From Acidobacteriota bacterium (GTDB taxonomy: Bacteria; Acidobacteriota; Blastocatellia; Pyrinomonadales; Pyrinomonadaceae), in NCBI GenBank assembly GCA_023389035.1, contig JAEWFC010000038.1, positions 186,001 to 250,000 on the forward strand: 64,000 nucleotides of DNA, given 5' to 3'. Position numbers and translations under genes: made by a program. The notes under the pieces are model-generated. The model saw only the letters and a list, made by a program, of their open reading frames with translations. It searched no databases and was not told the DNA's origin. Of the stretch, positions 17,121 to 27,700 are shown piece by piece. The first letter of the stretch is position 1. Each line of letters opens with the position of its first letter.

Positions 17121-18844
17121 CCGATCGCTTCTCCATCGCTTCGGGGATCGATCGCTCCGATCCGCACACCTTTTTCATCGATCATTATTCCCGTAGCGGA
17201 GGCAATATTCCCGATCTGGGAAAACTTATGGCCATAACCGGTCATGATCTTTATTGTATCTGCCGATAACCCATGCGGCTCGTGCAGAAGCTGATCGGGC
17301 AGCCACTGGTGATGGATCCGTGGAGCATCGATCGCCTGCTGGATGTCCATCCCGTGATCGATCACATTGATCACCGCTTGCATCACCGCTGAAATTATTC
17401 TCGGGCCGCCGCGAGCACCTACCGCGAACCACACCGAACCGTCCTTTCGCATGACAATGGTCGGGGTCATTGACGAGAGAGGCCTCTTTCCGGGTTCGAC
17501 CTTGTTTCGTTCACCTTGGACGAGCCCGAACAGGTTAGGCTGGCCCGGGCGAGCAGCGAAATCATCCATCTCATCGTTCAGCAGGACGCCTGTTCCCTTT
17601 GCGGTGACCTTCGAACCATAGAGGTCATTGATGGTGTAAGTGTTCGAAACCACATCGCCGTCAGGGCCGACCACGGTATAATGCGTAGTATCTGAGCCCT
17701 CCGCTCGCGGCATCTCGCCGAAGCGGATGTCCTTGCTGGTGGACGCCTTTACAGGATCAAATGTCGCAAGACGAGTCTCCGCGTACTTCTTATCGATGAG
17801 CGACGCCATCGGTACGTCCGCAAAATCCGGATCAGCCATATACTCGGCCCGGTCCGCGAAGGCTCGTCGAGAAGCCTCTGCAAGCAGGTGGTACTTCTCT
17901 GCAGAATTCGACCCCATCGCTTTCACGTCGTAACGCTCAAGCATATTCAGCACCTGAAGCATAACGATGCCTCCCGAACTCGGAGGCGGCATCGTAATGA
18001 TCACGTGCCCGCGGTAAGTTCCACGCAGCGGAGTGCGTTCCTTAGCCTTGTAATTCTTAAGATCTTCGACAGTAATTAGCCCGTTGTTGGCCCTCATGTC
18101 GGCCGCGATCAATTCAGCCGTTTTTCCCTCGTAGAATCCTTTGGCACCCTTTTTCTTGATGCGGTCAAGGGTTGCGGCGAGGTCCGGCTGCACGTGCCGG
18201 TCGCCTGCTTCAAAAAACTTTCCGTCGTTAAGGAAGACCCGTTTGCTCTCGGGATAACGACCGAGGCTTTCACTGTAATTCTTGAACAATTGAGCAAGGC
18301 GGTAGGAAAGAATAAATCCGTCTTGTGCCAGGGCTCGTGACGGTTCGACGAGATCTGCCCAGCTGACGTTTCCGGAACCGTGCTTTTGGAACGCTAGCTC
18401 GAAACCGGCGACAACTCCCGGTACGCCTGATGCTCTGTACCCCTCGGTCGATGAACCTTCGCCCCGGATCAGGTTGCCGTCCTTATCAACGAATATGTCG
18501 CGATGAGCCGCTGCCGGGGCCATTTCGCGGTAGTCGATCGCGTGTGCCGTACCGTCTTTCTTCCGGATCACCATGAAACCGCCGCCACCGATGTTCCCTG
18601 CCTCGGGGTATACAACGGCCAGGGCAAGGCCAACTGCGATCGCCGCATCAACAGCGTTTCCGCCTTTCTTCAAAATGTTAACCCCGATCTGGGATGCAAG
18701 CGGGTGTTGCGATGCGACCATTCCACGTGACGCCCGAGCCGGTTCGCGACGAACTGCCGAGGCCGCGGTCGAGGAATAGCCGCCCAGCAGGAACGAGGTG
18801 ATCACAAGGAAACTAAAGAACTGAATAGAAAGACGTGTTAGCAT
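17114..18844 (-). CDS. ggt: Gamma-glutamyltransferase
   Basis: 576 aa with signal peptide (about residues 1-29). It is a periplasmic N-terminal-nucleophile enzyme that removes gamma-glutamyl from glutathione and related peptides. The autoprocessing site and nucleophile is Thr386 in GSDTTHYTVVGPDGD, splitting the chain into about 40-kDa and 20-kDa subunits. Other family stretches present are GGNAVDAAIAVGLALAVVYP, PPPSSGGIVMLQ and the glycine-rich ARGGPRIISAVMQ region of the small subunit. Length is normal. Confidence 0.95.
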   Translation of the reverse strand: MLTRLSIQFFSFLVITSFLLGGYSSTAASAVRREPARASRGMVASQHPLASQIGVNILKKGGNAVDAAIAVGLALAVVYPEAGNIGGGGFMVIRKKDGTAHAIDYREMAPAAAHRDIFVDKDGNLIRGEGSSTEGYRASGVPGVVAGFELAFQKHGSGNVSWADLVEPSRALAQDGFILSYRLAQLFKNYSESLGRYPESKRVFLNDGKFFEAGDRHVQPDLAATLDRIKKKGAKGFYEGKTAELIAADMRANNGLITVEDLKNYKAKERTPLRGTYRGHVIITMPPPSSGGIVMLQVLNMLERYDVKAMGSNSAEKYHLLAEASRRAFADRAEYMADPDFADVPMASLIDKKYAETRLATFDPVKASTSKDIRFGEMPRAEGSDTTHYTVVGPDGDVVSNTYTINDLYGSKVTAKGTGVLLNDEMDDFAARPGQPNLFGLVQGERNKVEPGKRPLSSMTPTIVMRKDGSVWFAVGARGGPRIISAVMQAVINVIDHGMDIQQAIDAPRIHHQWLPDQLLHEPHGLSADTIKIMTGYGHKFSQIGNIASATGIMIDEKGVRIGAIDPRSDGEAIGY

Positions 18845-19007
18845 AAGCGAATTTTATCATCAGCAACATCAACCGCCAAAATTCGGCGGTGGAAGCCGTT
18901 CGGCTTGGACCATTCAGTTTTCAAATGCTGTGGTAACGATATATAGTCTTTATTTCGAAGAGTTGCGTATCTCACAAGTTCATTATGGACAGCGATAGTT
19001 GCACGAA

Positions 19008-20321
19008 ATGCTTACCTCCGGCCTTTCACGATCCCCGAAAGTGAACGCTGTCCGACGAAAGCTCGGACGGGCCGCCGAACGTCTAAGTCAATATCGATTC
19101 TTTGCATATTTTGCGATACTTGGGCCCGGGCTCATTGCCGCGAATGCCGGTAACGACGCGAGCGGTATCGCAACGTATTCTACCGCCGGCGCTTCCTTTG
19201 GATACACGCTCCTGTGGACGCTGATACCGGTTTCGTTAAGCCTTATCGTCGTGCAGGAAATGTGCGTCCGGATGGGCGTCGTTACGGGCCAGGGGCTTGC
19301 TGATCTAATACGCGAGCAGTTTGGCGTGCGGTTAACGGCCGTGGTCATGCTAGCACTGCTGATCGCAAATTCCGGCGTTATCGTGTCGGAGTTCGTTGGT
19401 ATTGCCCAGGCCTCGGAGCTGCTCGGTGTATCACGATATGTGTCGATCCCGATCGTCTCACTCGGCGTCTGGTGGCTGGTTGTAAAGGGTTCCCGAAAGC
19501 GTATCGAACGCGTCTTTCTGGCCATGTCACTCGTTTTCCTTTGTTACGTCGCGTCTGCATTCCTTTCCGGGCCTGATTGGGGCGAGGTCGGAACATCGCT
19601 GGTGACTCCGACATTTTCAACTGACAGTTTCTACCTTTTCACGCTCGTCGCCCTTATCGGTACGACGATAACGCCGTTCATGCAGGTTTTCGTGCAATCG
19701 TCAGTCGTCGAAAAAGGCATGGACGCCGAGGACCTCTCGATCGTACGAATGGACGTGATCGCCGGAACATTGTTTGCGAGCCTGATCGCTGCATTCATAG
19801 TGATCTCGACGGCCGCAACTCTCCATGCTAACGGGATCACAGAGATCGACTCGGCTGCGACCGCGGCGGAAGCGTTCGTTCCGATCGTCGGCACATATGC
19901 GAAATATCTTTTTGCCGTCGGCCTCTTCGGAGCAGCAATGCTTGCAATGGGCGTGCTTCCGCTGGCAACCGCTTACTCGATCAGCGAGGCTCTCGGCTTT
20001 GAAAAGGGACTGTCGCGATCGTTCCGCGAAGCACCCATCTTTCTTGGGATCTTCTCGGTACTAATAGTTCTGGGCGCGATCGTAGCGTTGATCCCGGGGA
20101 TCCCGCAGATCAAATTGCTTTTGGTAACCCAAGCGATCAACGGACTTCTGCTGCCTATCATACTGATCGCCATTGTTTCCCTATCGAATAACGAGGAGAT
20201 AATGGGCAGGCACAAAAATACGCGGGGATTTAATATCGTCGCGTGGTCGATCACCGTGATCGTGTCTATCCTTTCGCTGATGTTGATTGGCCGTACGATT
20301 GCTGATATTTTTAGCGGCTAA
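19008..20321 (+). CDS. Nramp-family divalent-metal transporter with altered metal motifs
   Basis: 437 aa, about 11 membrane helices. Helix 1 reads GPGLIAANAGNDASGIATYSTAG, aligning with Nramp helix 1, but the metal-binding DPGN of classical MntH is replaced by the NAGND/DASG sequence. Helix 6 (IGTTITPFMQVFVQSS) lacks the Met-Pro-His motif. It therefore belongs to a divergent Nramp branch, and its substrate should not be assumed to be Mn2+ or Fe2+. The start is taken at the ATG at 19008; a TTG lies three codons upstream. A mechanosensitive channel gene follows after 6 nt. Confidence 0.85.
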   Translation: MLTSGLSRSPKVNAVRRKLGRAAERLSQYRFFAYFAILGPGLIAANAGNDASGIATYSTAGASFGYTLLWTLIPVSLSLIVVQEMCVRMGVVTGQGLADLIREQFGVRLTAVVMLALLIANSGVIVSEFVGIAQASELLGVSRYVSIPIVSLGVWWLVVKGSRKRIERVFLAMSLVFLCYVASAFLSGPDWGEVGTSLVTPTFSTDSFYLFTLVALIGTTITPFMQVFVQSSVVEKGMDAEDLSIVRMDVIAGTLFASLIAAFIVISTAATLHANGITEIDSAATAAEAFVPIVGTYAKYLFAVGLFGAAMLAMGVLPLATAYSISEALGFEKGLSRSFREAPIFLGIFSVLIVLGAIVALIPGIPQIKLLLVTQAINGLLLPIILIAIVSLSNNEEIMGRHKNTRGFNIVAWSITVIVSILSLMLIGRTIADIFSG

Positions 20322-20327
20322 GCTCTT

Positions 20328-21794
20328 ATGGCATCGCAAAATCTCCAACGTCGTGCCACTTTTTTTGCCATCACGACGATACTGCTTTCCGCCGTACTCT
20401 TCGTCATACCTTTCATTGAACGGTTTCTTGAGCAATACGCGACGGTTATCGATGGTCGAAGCGTGGTAATTGCGACTGCGGTAACGCTGGCAGTTAACAT
20501 ACTGCATTTACTGAAAGTGTTCCTGTGGATGGGGCTGGTCGTTACCATTGTCCGTTTTTTTACCTTCCTGCTATTCAAGACGGTGCTCCGCCGAGCGGGC
20601 GAGAACGAGATAACCTCACTCGTCAAAACGGTCATATCGATCATTATCTACATAGTCGCGTTCTTTATTATTTTCCAGAGCGAGTACCCGAGCGTAAACC
20701 TCGCCGCACTGTTCACTGGTTCGACGATCATTGGTATCGTGGTCGGTCTTGCTCTGCAGGACACGCTCGGCAATCTGTTCGCCGGCATTGCGATTCAGGC
20801 GGATCAGCCGTTCCAGGTGGGTGACGTTCTGATGATCTCTAACCGCGGCACCGGTGTCGTCGAGGGAGTCTCATGGCGCGGCATCAAGATACGCACATTC
20901 CAGAACAAGTTGCTGGTAATGAGCAACGCAGTGATGAGCAAGGAGACGGTCGAGGTAGCTCCCAAGGACAATCTGAACGCCCGGATCGTACACTTCCAAA
21001 CACTATACGCTGCATCGCCCTCGAAGACCGCCACCGTGGTTCGCGAGGCTGTGAGACAGGTGGATAATGTTTCGCCAAAAATGCGCCCCGTGGTGCGAAT
21101 TCGCAACTTCGGTGAAAGCTCGCTCGATTGGGAAGTTAAATATTGGTGCGAAAACTACGCTCGATATAACGATACTGACGCACAGATCCGCCAGCGCATC
21201 TGGTACGTTTTCAATCGTGAAAAGATAGATTTCCCATATCCGACCCGCACGGTCCACATGGAGCCGAGGGCCGCGGAACATTCAAACGAAGAGATGATCG
21301 ATTCGCGCGTGGAACAGCTGTGCGCGATCCCGATCTTTGCTCCTCTCACGCACGATGAGGTAGAGCAACTAGCAGCAGGCTCTGTCTCCAGACTATTCGC
21401 TCCCGGAGAGGCGATCGTCCGCCGCGGTCAGGAGGGCAAGTCGATGTTCGTGATATTAAAAGGATCCGTCAAGGTTCAAATTCCGGAAGGGCCGACTGTG
21501 AGAACGATAAATGCGCTGGACCCGGGCGATTTCTTTGGCGAGATGAGCTTGCTGACCGGTCAGCCGCGGACCGCGAATGTCATTGCTGACGACGAAACCG
21601 AGGTTCTTCAGATCAAGAAAAGCGCGATCAAGCCAATATTTGAACAAAACCCGCAGGTGATGGAAGCGATCGGTTCGATCATCGAAGACCGCCGTGAAAG
21701 ACTAAAGCCCCAAAATTCCACCGACGAGCGACGCGGCGAGGATGATGACCCGGGCGTGCTGAGATCGCTAAAACGCTTCTTCGGGATGGATTAG
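20328..21794 (+). CDS. MscS-type channel with C-terminal cyclic-nucleotide-binding domain
   Basis: 488 aa. Several N-terminal membrane helices precede the MscS pore and beta domain: GSTIIGIVVGLALQDTLGNLFAGI, then QPFQVGDVLMISNRGTGVVEGVSWR. About residues 325-455 form a cNMP-binding/CRP-like domain: LFAPGEAIVRRGQEGKSMFVILKGSVKV, then FFGEMSLLTGQPRTANV, the phosphate-binding cassette. Such MscS-CNB proteins are proposed cyclic-nucleotide-gated channels. The tail is acidic and charged. It is cotranscribed with the Nramp-like gene and convergent with the next gene. Confidence 0.92.
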   Translation: MASQNLQRRATFFAITTILLSAVLFVIPFIERFLEQYATVIDGRSVVIATAVTLAVNILHLLKVFLWMGLVVTIVRFFTFLLFKTVLRRAGENEITSLVKTVISIIIYIVAFFIIFQSEYPSVNLAALFTGSTIIGIVVGLALQDTLGNLFAGIAIQADQPFQVGDVLMISNRGTGVVEGVSWRGIKIRTFQNKLLVMSNAVMSKETVEVAPKDNLNARIVHFQTLYAASPSKTATVVREAVRQVDNVSPKMRPVVRIRNFGESSLDWEVKYWCENYARYNDTDAQIRQRIWYVFNREKIDFPYPTRTVHMEPRAAEHSNEEMIDSRVEQLCAIPIFAPLTHDEVEQLAAGSVSRLFAPGEAIVRRGQEGKSMFVILKGSVKVQIPEGPTVRTINALDPGDFFGEMSLLTGQPRTANVIADDETEVLQIKKSAIKPIFEQNPQVMEAIGSIIEDRRERLKPQNSTDERRGEDDDPGVLRSLKRFFGMD

Positions 21795-21801
21795 TACGCG
21801 A

Positions 21802-22656
21802 TCAGGTACGCTTAGTATCGTAGATGTCGTGTAGGACCTCGGAGATCGATTGTCGGTTAGTGAATGGATCGCGGATGTCCGGACGGACTTCCGCATTGCC
21901 GGCCACCATATCGGCGAATGCCTTCGACGATCCGTTCTCGCTCGCTTTCTCAGCAGACTCGGGCCGCTGATCCAGCTCAAGAAGCTCACGCCTCTCAGCA
22001 CCGTGTTCAGTTTCGGCCGTATCCTGGACGAGACCCTTCGGTTCGCCGGTCGCGAATTCTTTCCGGCTCTGCTCAAGCAGGATACGCGAACGTATCTTTC
22101 TAGCCCGCTCAAGCGACCGGACGGCTGAAGACGTCAAGGGAGCATCTGCCGGGTCCCGCTCGATCTTTCGCAGCACCTTCACATAGCATCTTAATTCCGG
22201 CGTCGGATAAACGAACGCTAGCTCGTTAGCACTATCATTCTCTTCTACATACGCCAGATGCCTTACCGCAGATTTGTGGTCACCGATCTTGTTATAGAGA
22301 GCGCCAAGCGTGAAATGCAGCAATGGCGGTGCTGCGCTCATCCGCTGCAGGATCGCTTCGCCGCGTTCGGCGGTCTCGCGAAGCTCAAAGCCAAACCATT
22401 TTCGATCGTCGTCGCGGAGTATCTCGTTCGCGGCGAGGTAAAATTCGAAGATCTCGCGAACACCGCTGTTATTGCCGGTCGCGAACATCTTGAACAGAAA
22501 GAACGCAAAAACGCCAAAAAACGCGATCACGAACACCGGAAAGCCGGCGACGACAAGCATCGACGCAACAATGCCGAACGCGAGCATATACTGACCGCGT
22601 TCCTTCATACCGGACAATCCGGTTGCCGCACGCTGCTGCTGTAGCTTATTACTCAC
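21802..22656 (-). CDS. Hypothetical membrane protein with TPR-like cytosolic region
   Basis: 284 aa. Two closely spaced hydrophobic segments near the N-terminus (about residues 22-57, QYMLAFGIVASMLVVAGFPV then FVIAFFGVFAFFLFKMF) are followed by a helical soluble domain with alternating short helices (LHFTLGALYNKIGDHKSAVRHLAYVEE) that looks TPR-like. The C-terminal third is charged and probably disordered. No family recognised. It lies 5 nt after the ferredoxin-like gene, so the two are likely cotranslated. Confidence 0.65.
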   Translation of the reverse strand: MSNKLQQQRAATGLSGMKERGQYMLAFGIVASMLVVAGFPVFVIAFFGVFAFFLFKMFATGNNSGVREIFEFYLAANEILRDDDRKWFGFELRETAERGEAILQRMSAAPPLLHFTLGALYNKIGDHKSAVRHLAYVEENDSANELAFVYPTPELRCYVKVLRKIERDPADAPLTSSAVRSLERARKIRSRILLEQSRKEFATGEPKGLVQDTAETEHGAERRELLELDQRPESAEKASENGSSKAFADMVAGNAEVRPDIRDPFTNRQSISEVLHDIYDTKRT

Positions 22657-22661
22657 GTCAC

Positions 22662-23258
22662 CTATGCCGCGTCAACGCTTTCTTCATCTTTGCCCTTCGA
22701 GCCGTCCCCGTTGCCAGCGGTTGGATCATCCGGACGGGCCGACCGTTTCTGGGCTTCTTCCTTCTGGAAACCGAAGCCTGCGAGCACGTCCATCACTTTG
22801 TCCGCAACCGCGTACGGAGCGTTCATGACGTACGTGAAGGTCTCGCCGAGCGCGATCGCCTCAAGCTCCATCAGGTTGGAGAGTTTCTGCTGCAGCGGGA
22901 GCTCGGCAAAGACCTTCTTATAATCTTCGGGCTGCACCTCGGCTTCTTCTTTCTCGGTCTTTACCTTTTCCTTGGTCATGATCTCAATTTCCCCCGGCGA
23001 TATGATCTTGGCGTAACATGCCAGGCGAGCGTCTTCCTTCGCCTCGGCTTTAGTCAGCAGCTCGCGCTCGTCCGCAGTCACCTCTGAAAGCAGGTGCGAG
23101 CCCTTAAGTATCTCGACCTCACAGTCGTGTTCCTTGAGCGTGACGTCGCATTCTGCCTCTTTGATCCCAAGTCGCTTCGCCGCATCAGAAAGGTACGCGC
23201 CAACCGGCACCAGCCCTTCGATGTCTTCCCTTTCAAACCTAATTCCCGCCTCGTTCAT
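22662..23258 (-). CDS. Degenerate [2Fe-2S] ferredoxin-like protein
   Basis: 198 aa. Residues 15-95 follow the plant-type ferredoxin pattern: a helix before the cluster (AYLSDAAKRLGI), a cluster loop with Cys37 and Cys46, SEVTADERELL, then RLACYAKI with Cys81. The canonical C-x5-C-x2-C loop should have a Cys at position 43, but it is Glu (C-x5-E-x2-C) and the usual loop glycines are gone. The C-terminal half is helical and charged. Cluster binding is therefore doubtful or uses a non-Cys ligand. It lies between the Fur gene and the membrane protein, all on the same strand. Confidence 0.7.
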   Translation of the reverse strand: MNEAGIRFEREDIEGLVPVGAYLSDAAKRLGIKEAECDVTLKEHDCEVEILKGSHLLSEVTADERELLTKAEAKEDARLACYAKIISPGEIEIMTKEKVKTEKEEAEVQPEDYKKVFAELPLQQKLSNLMELEAIALGETFTYVMNAPYAVADKVMDVLAGFGFQKEEAQKRSARPDDPTAGNGDGSKGKDEESVDAA

Positions 23259-23282
23259 AAAATTAAATTAAAACTCCTAGGG

Positions 23283-23798
23283 TCAAGTTGCCGTCCTAAC
23301 GCGAACCCTCGGTTGTGCGCCCGAAGCCGCCGACTCCTCGACCTTCGCTCCTGTTCTGCATTCTGAACAAAATCCCCACATCCTCAAGCTGTGATGGGTC
23401 GGCACGAAGTCGAACTTTGCGGCCATCGCATCCTGCAGTTCCTCGATCTCCTTCGACAGAAATTCGATAACCCGTCCGCATTCGGTGCAGATCATATGAT
23501 CATGGTGCTCATGATCATAATGGTGCTCGTAATAGGTCTTGTTATCACCGAACCGCACTTCCCTCGCCAGGCCCGCTTCGGTCAAAAGCTTAAGCGTTCT
23601 ATAGACCGTCGTGTGGCCGATATTTGGGTCGATCTGATGCACAAGCCAGTACAAACCTTCGCTCGTTAGATGCTCCTCAGTGCTCAAAAAGGTTTCCAGT
23701 ATCAGATCGCGCTGGCTCGTTCGGCGCAGTCCGGCCTTTTTAATGTGCTCCAGAAAGATCTCGTTCTCTTTTTCAAATGCACTTGCCTTAATTGCCAT
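23283..23798 (-). CDS. fur: Fur-family transcriptional regulator
   Basis: 171 aa. The winged-helix half has RTSQRDLILETFL and GHTTVYRTLKLL (recognition helix). The dimerisation half has the metal-rich HHYDHEHHDHMICTECG and a second CxxC, GFCSECRTG, for the structural zinc. The extra C-terminal tail of about 20 residues is basic and divergent. It could be Fur, Zur or PerR; the sequence does not decide the metal. No operator was identified. It is followed 24 nt downstream by the ferredoxin-like gene. Confidence 0.9.
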   Translation of the reverse strand: MAIKASAFEKENEIFLEHIKKAGLRRTSQRDLILETFLSTEEHLTSEGLYWLVHQIDPNIGHTTVYRTLKLLTEAGLAREVRFGDNKTYYEHHYDHEHHDHMICTECGRVIEFLSKEIEELQDAMAAKFDFVPTHHSLRMWGFCSECRTGAKVEESAASGAQPRVRVRTAT

Positions 23799-23840
23799 CA
23801 GATCGCCCTCACCCTTTGAGCGTATTTTATCACAGCAGAA

Positions 23841-24713
23841 TTACCGATGCTCCGAGAGTGCCTCACGGACTGCCCTCGAACGTTCCGTGGAACCATTTGT
23901 CCGCTCGGCGATCGCCGTTGACCGTTCTCCGAGTAGCTTATAGACCGCGAGAGCTTCCGGCGACGCATGTTCCTCGAGCATAGACAGATGCTTTCGTATG
24001 ACCTCAACATCGAAGCGGGCGAAACTGCCCGTCAGAGCTTTTGTCGTTCCCTGCGAGCGAATATTGTCCACGGTGCTGCTAAGGAGCGGTCCAAGAACCG
24101 ATAATGCCTGGTCGCCTGTAAGACCGCACTTTGTGAGCACATCGATCGCCGTATCGATGAGCGCTGTGAAGTGTCCGCTGCTCATTACGGCAGAGGCGTG
24201 ATACAGCGGCTTAAGTTCGGTAGGGATCTCGAACGGCCTGCCTCCGAGCTTCTCAACAAGAGCGAGAGCGTCACTGACCGCGATTTCAGTGCCTTCGACA
24301 CAAAAACCGATATCTTTGAACGAACTCGCACCTTTGACCGGATCGCTGATCGATACCAGCGGATGCATCGATCCGACTTCATTACCTAGATCTGCCAATC
24401 GCGAAAGAATGCTAGAGGACAAAGCACCGCTGGTATGCAGAATGGTAAGCCCGCGGACGCCTAGCTGCGCGAGGTCTTCCGCGACGGCCGTGATCTCGGC
24501 ATCGCCAGTCGTGATAATCAATATATCTATGCCGCCGGTACCGAGATCTGTGACGTTGGGCACTGTCTCGATACTGGGCGAAACCTCAACAATGTCGCTG
24601 AGTTGGCGTTCACCGCGGTACACAAGCTGACGAACCGGAACTCCGTTGCGTGAAAGAGCGATCGCTAAAGCACCGCCCATTCTACCCGCGCCAATGATCG
24701 AAACGCTCTTCAT
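23841..24713 (-). CDS. DUF2520/Rossmann NAD(P)-binding protein
   Basis: 290 aa. The N-terminal dinucleotide-binding fold is SVSIIGAGRMGGALAIALSRNG; a C-terminal helical DUF2520 domain contains HPLVSISDP and PLYHASAVMSSGHFTALIDTA. Related to F420-dependent NADP oxidoreductase/ketopantoate-reductase-like proteins. In some genomes the family neighbours pantothenate genes, but none is near. Enzyme activity unknown. Confidence 0.85.
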   Translation of the reverse strand: MKSVSIIGAGRMGGALAIALSRNGVPVRQLVYRGERQLSDIVEVSPSIETVPNVTDLGTGGIDILIITTGDAEITAVAEDLAQLGVRGLTILHTSGALSSSILSRLADLGNEVGSMHPLVSISDPVKGASSFKDIGFCVEGTEIAVSDALALVEKLGGRPFEIPTELKPLYHASAVMSSGHFTALIDTAIDVLTKCGLTGDQALSVLGPLLSSTVDNIRSQGTTKALTGSFARFDVEVIRKHLSMLEEHASPEALAVYKLLGERSTAIAERTNGSTERSRAVREALSEHR

Positions 24714-24781
24714 CGCTTAAATATATACGACGAAGAGCGTTTCTCGATACACGGCCCCTTAAAGGCTGCGATCTATATGGA

Positions 24782-27700
24782 TCAGAGTTCGATGGAAAGC
24801 AGCTCGCCGGCTTGAAATTCCGGATCCGCCACATTGTCGTAAGCCGGTTCCGCATGACGTGCCGGAAACCTGCGTTTCTCACCGATGGCTTCCGCTAGAA
24901 CCATTGCCTCGGGTGGTGTCATAGGCAGCGTGCGGCCCGCCTCGATCCGCGACAACAGCGAGCTTGCGATCAGGACCTTGTCAGGTGAACCGCTGCTAAT
25001 AATTGTTTTCAAGCCTTCGGCAGCTTGCCCGGACCTTTCCGACATCCGCGAACTAAATCTTTCGAGCGATGCCGTTACGGCTTCCTCGATCATAAGCGGC
25101 AACTCTTCCCACTCAGACGCAGATTGAAGGCTGAAACCGCAGCGGCATTCGCCGAACGCTTGAGCAAGTTCGGATGCCGGTGCCGTGCACCCAACTTGCC
25201 GCAGCCGCGACCTGATCTCGCGGACCTCGAGTTCTGCATCCATCAGCCCGGCGTCAAGCAATGCAGTGTAATCGGCCCACTTTCGGCTGGTGTAAAATTC
25301 AGAAGCCTGCTCCTGCAGCTGATGTGAAAGCATCGTCAGGTCGTGTGCGGCCGTGTAAAGTTTCGAATAATCCTTCCGGAATTTATCGAAGTGGTACCAA
25401 GCCTCCCGATTTCGTGTGTCACCCGGATCCAGAATGCACAGCTCGGCCGTTTCCATCAGCCGTTTTCGCTGGATCTCTACGTCTTCAACAAACGTAAACT
25501 CCGCCTTCGCCGTAAATTCCATCACCTGCTCAAAGAGTTCGGTTCCGCGAACGAACTCCTCTACCATCAGCAGCTCGCCGGTCTTTCGCTGATACTCATC
25601 TTCCGAATCCGCAAAGATCGCAGCAATTCGCGAGACACACTCATCTAACGTCGTATCCCCGGCGACGGTTGCAGCGACCGCATCGGCAAATGAATTGAAC
25701 GACTTTTCGAGATACGAGGCAGTTCGCCAGATCCGCGTGTTATAAAGATCGTCAGGTACGGCCTCGAACCGCTCGAGGATCCGGCTCTTTTTCCAGCTCT
25801 CAAGCCATTCTGTGAGTGAGTTTCGCAGCTTCTCCTTCTGAGCTTTGTCCGTAAAGGAAGTAAACGTCTCGCCGTCTGTCAAAAGCGATGCCCACTTCAG
25901 CAGACGCTCGGTCGAGAGAGCCGCTTCAGCCGTGCTCGCGATACCGACGATATCGTCCCAAATGAGCCTCAGATCTAGCGAGCGATGATTGATGCGGTCG
26001 CCTTTCGACGTTACAAAATCGATCTTCCGCTCCGAAACAAGCGACGCCAGGATCAAACGCTGCGCTTCACGGCCGAGACCATACGGAGCTTTACCAAGTT
26101 CCTCTGCGACAGCGTCAAGAGACACAGTTGCCTCTCCCGCGGCGGTCGCAAGCGATATGACGTTCGTAATATATGGCAGCTCAGCAAGCTGATCGAACGG
26201 AGGACGCTCGTATCGGTCGCCATTTAGCCTCGCAAGCCCGAGCGGAACCGCGAAGTCCAGTATCGCCTGCTCCGTTCCCGGTGCGGTGGTCCCGCCGTAG
26301 AATCCCGAAATTAGCCCGGCTGACTCCTGAGGACCGAGAACAGATCCAAATTCCGGATGTTCGGGGAACCGCGTCTCGAAAAGCGTCTCAAGCATCAGCG
26401 AGAGCAGCTCTCGGAGCGATGCCGTCTCACGTGCTTCTTCCGTGAAGTTGTAATCGAAGCCTTCGATCGCGAGAATGCCGTCTTCCAGGACTGCTCGCTT
26501 GAAAACCCGAGCAGCAGCGACAGCGTGCGAATGCAGCGGTGCCTGGATCTGATCCGCAAACTCGGACCGAAGCCCGAGGTCGTTGACCAGCACGTGATAA
26601 CGCCTCAGGGTGTCGTATTCGGAAAGGGTAAGTTTGCCCGGATGCCAAACGATCTCGTCCAGCGATCGCGGAGCCGTTTCTTCGTCCCCATTTTCAGGAT
26701 CTGTAAAGAACTCGACCTTTACTTCCCAATCGAGATCGGCGGCGGCGGAACCGTCTGCAGCAGCCCCTTTGCGACTGGCAAACCTCAGGCGGCCTCGTCG
26801 AACGCTTCCGCGCCATACGATCGAACAATCGACAAGATCACGCTGGCTATCAGAGCTTTCAGAAGAACTGACGGTCTCAGGGAACCGCTCCTTGAAAAGG
26901 CGCATCAAGAGGTCACTGACGGCCTCAGGAGTGCACTTTTCCACAGCCTCGTCGATCGCAAGGTTAAGGTTGTCCTTGCTCGTGATCCGGAATCCGTACT
27001 TTGTTTCGCGGCCTTCGGCTGTAGTTACCTGGACGTCCTGCGGCAGAGCGGCCGTGAACATTGAGATAAGTTCCTCGACGGTACGGATCGCTTTTTCGGG
27101 ATCAGATTCGTCGTAGATCAGCATCGACTGAGCGATCTCGGCGGCTGATGAGCCTTGACCGTCCAGGGACAGCAGCATCAATGCCTTAAGTATGAGCTTG
27201 GCCTGCAGCCGCTGCATCACCGGGATCTTTGTGACGACCTGCTCATTCAGCGTGTCGTATGCGGTGAATGCCCCCCTAAGGTCTTCGATTCCACGCAGAT
27301 TTGATTCGACCTTGTCAAATACCTCATCGAGCGCGATCAACGACGTCGCCGGCCTGCCGAGAATTCTCTCGCCGGCCTCCGAAGCGAAGCTAAGCAGAGC
27401 AAAATCGTGAACGTGAAGCCGGACAAACGGTGCTACGTCGAGGATAGCCGGATGAAGCGGGTAAAGAGAGTTGAATTTTTGCTCGCTCCAACGGAAGTTC
27501 GGCAAAACGGTGCGGAAAAACTGATAGACGTCCTTCAAGACCGCCTGTTTCGTGGGCAGCTTTGGAAAGACGTGGACGTTTACGACAGTGTAAAGATGTT
27601 CCTGATCGAGATAGTCAATGGTGAACGTACGGGCAATATCTGCATTTAACCCGTCGGCGCCGGAAATATCATCATCGAGTGCAACGCCCAGGAAGATATT

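Noticed and set aside
18845..19007. Possible metal riboswitch (yybP-ykoY type) before the Nramp-like gene
   Set aside because: Only a small CCGCC/GGCGG hairpin is visible; the conserved loops of the Mn2+ riboswitch are not seen.
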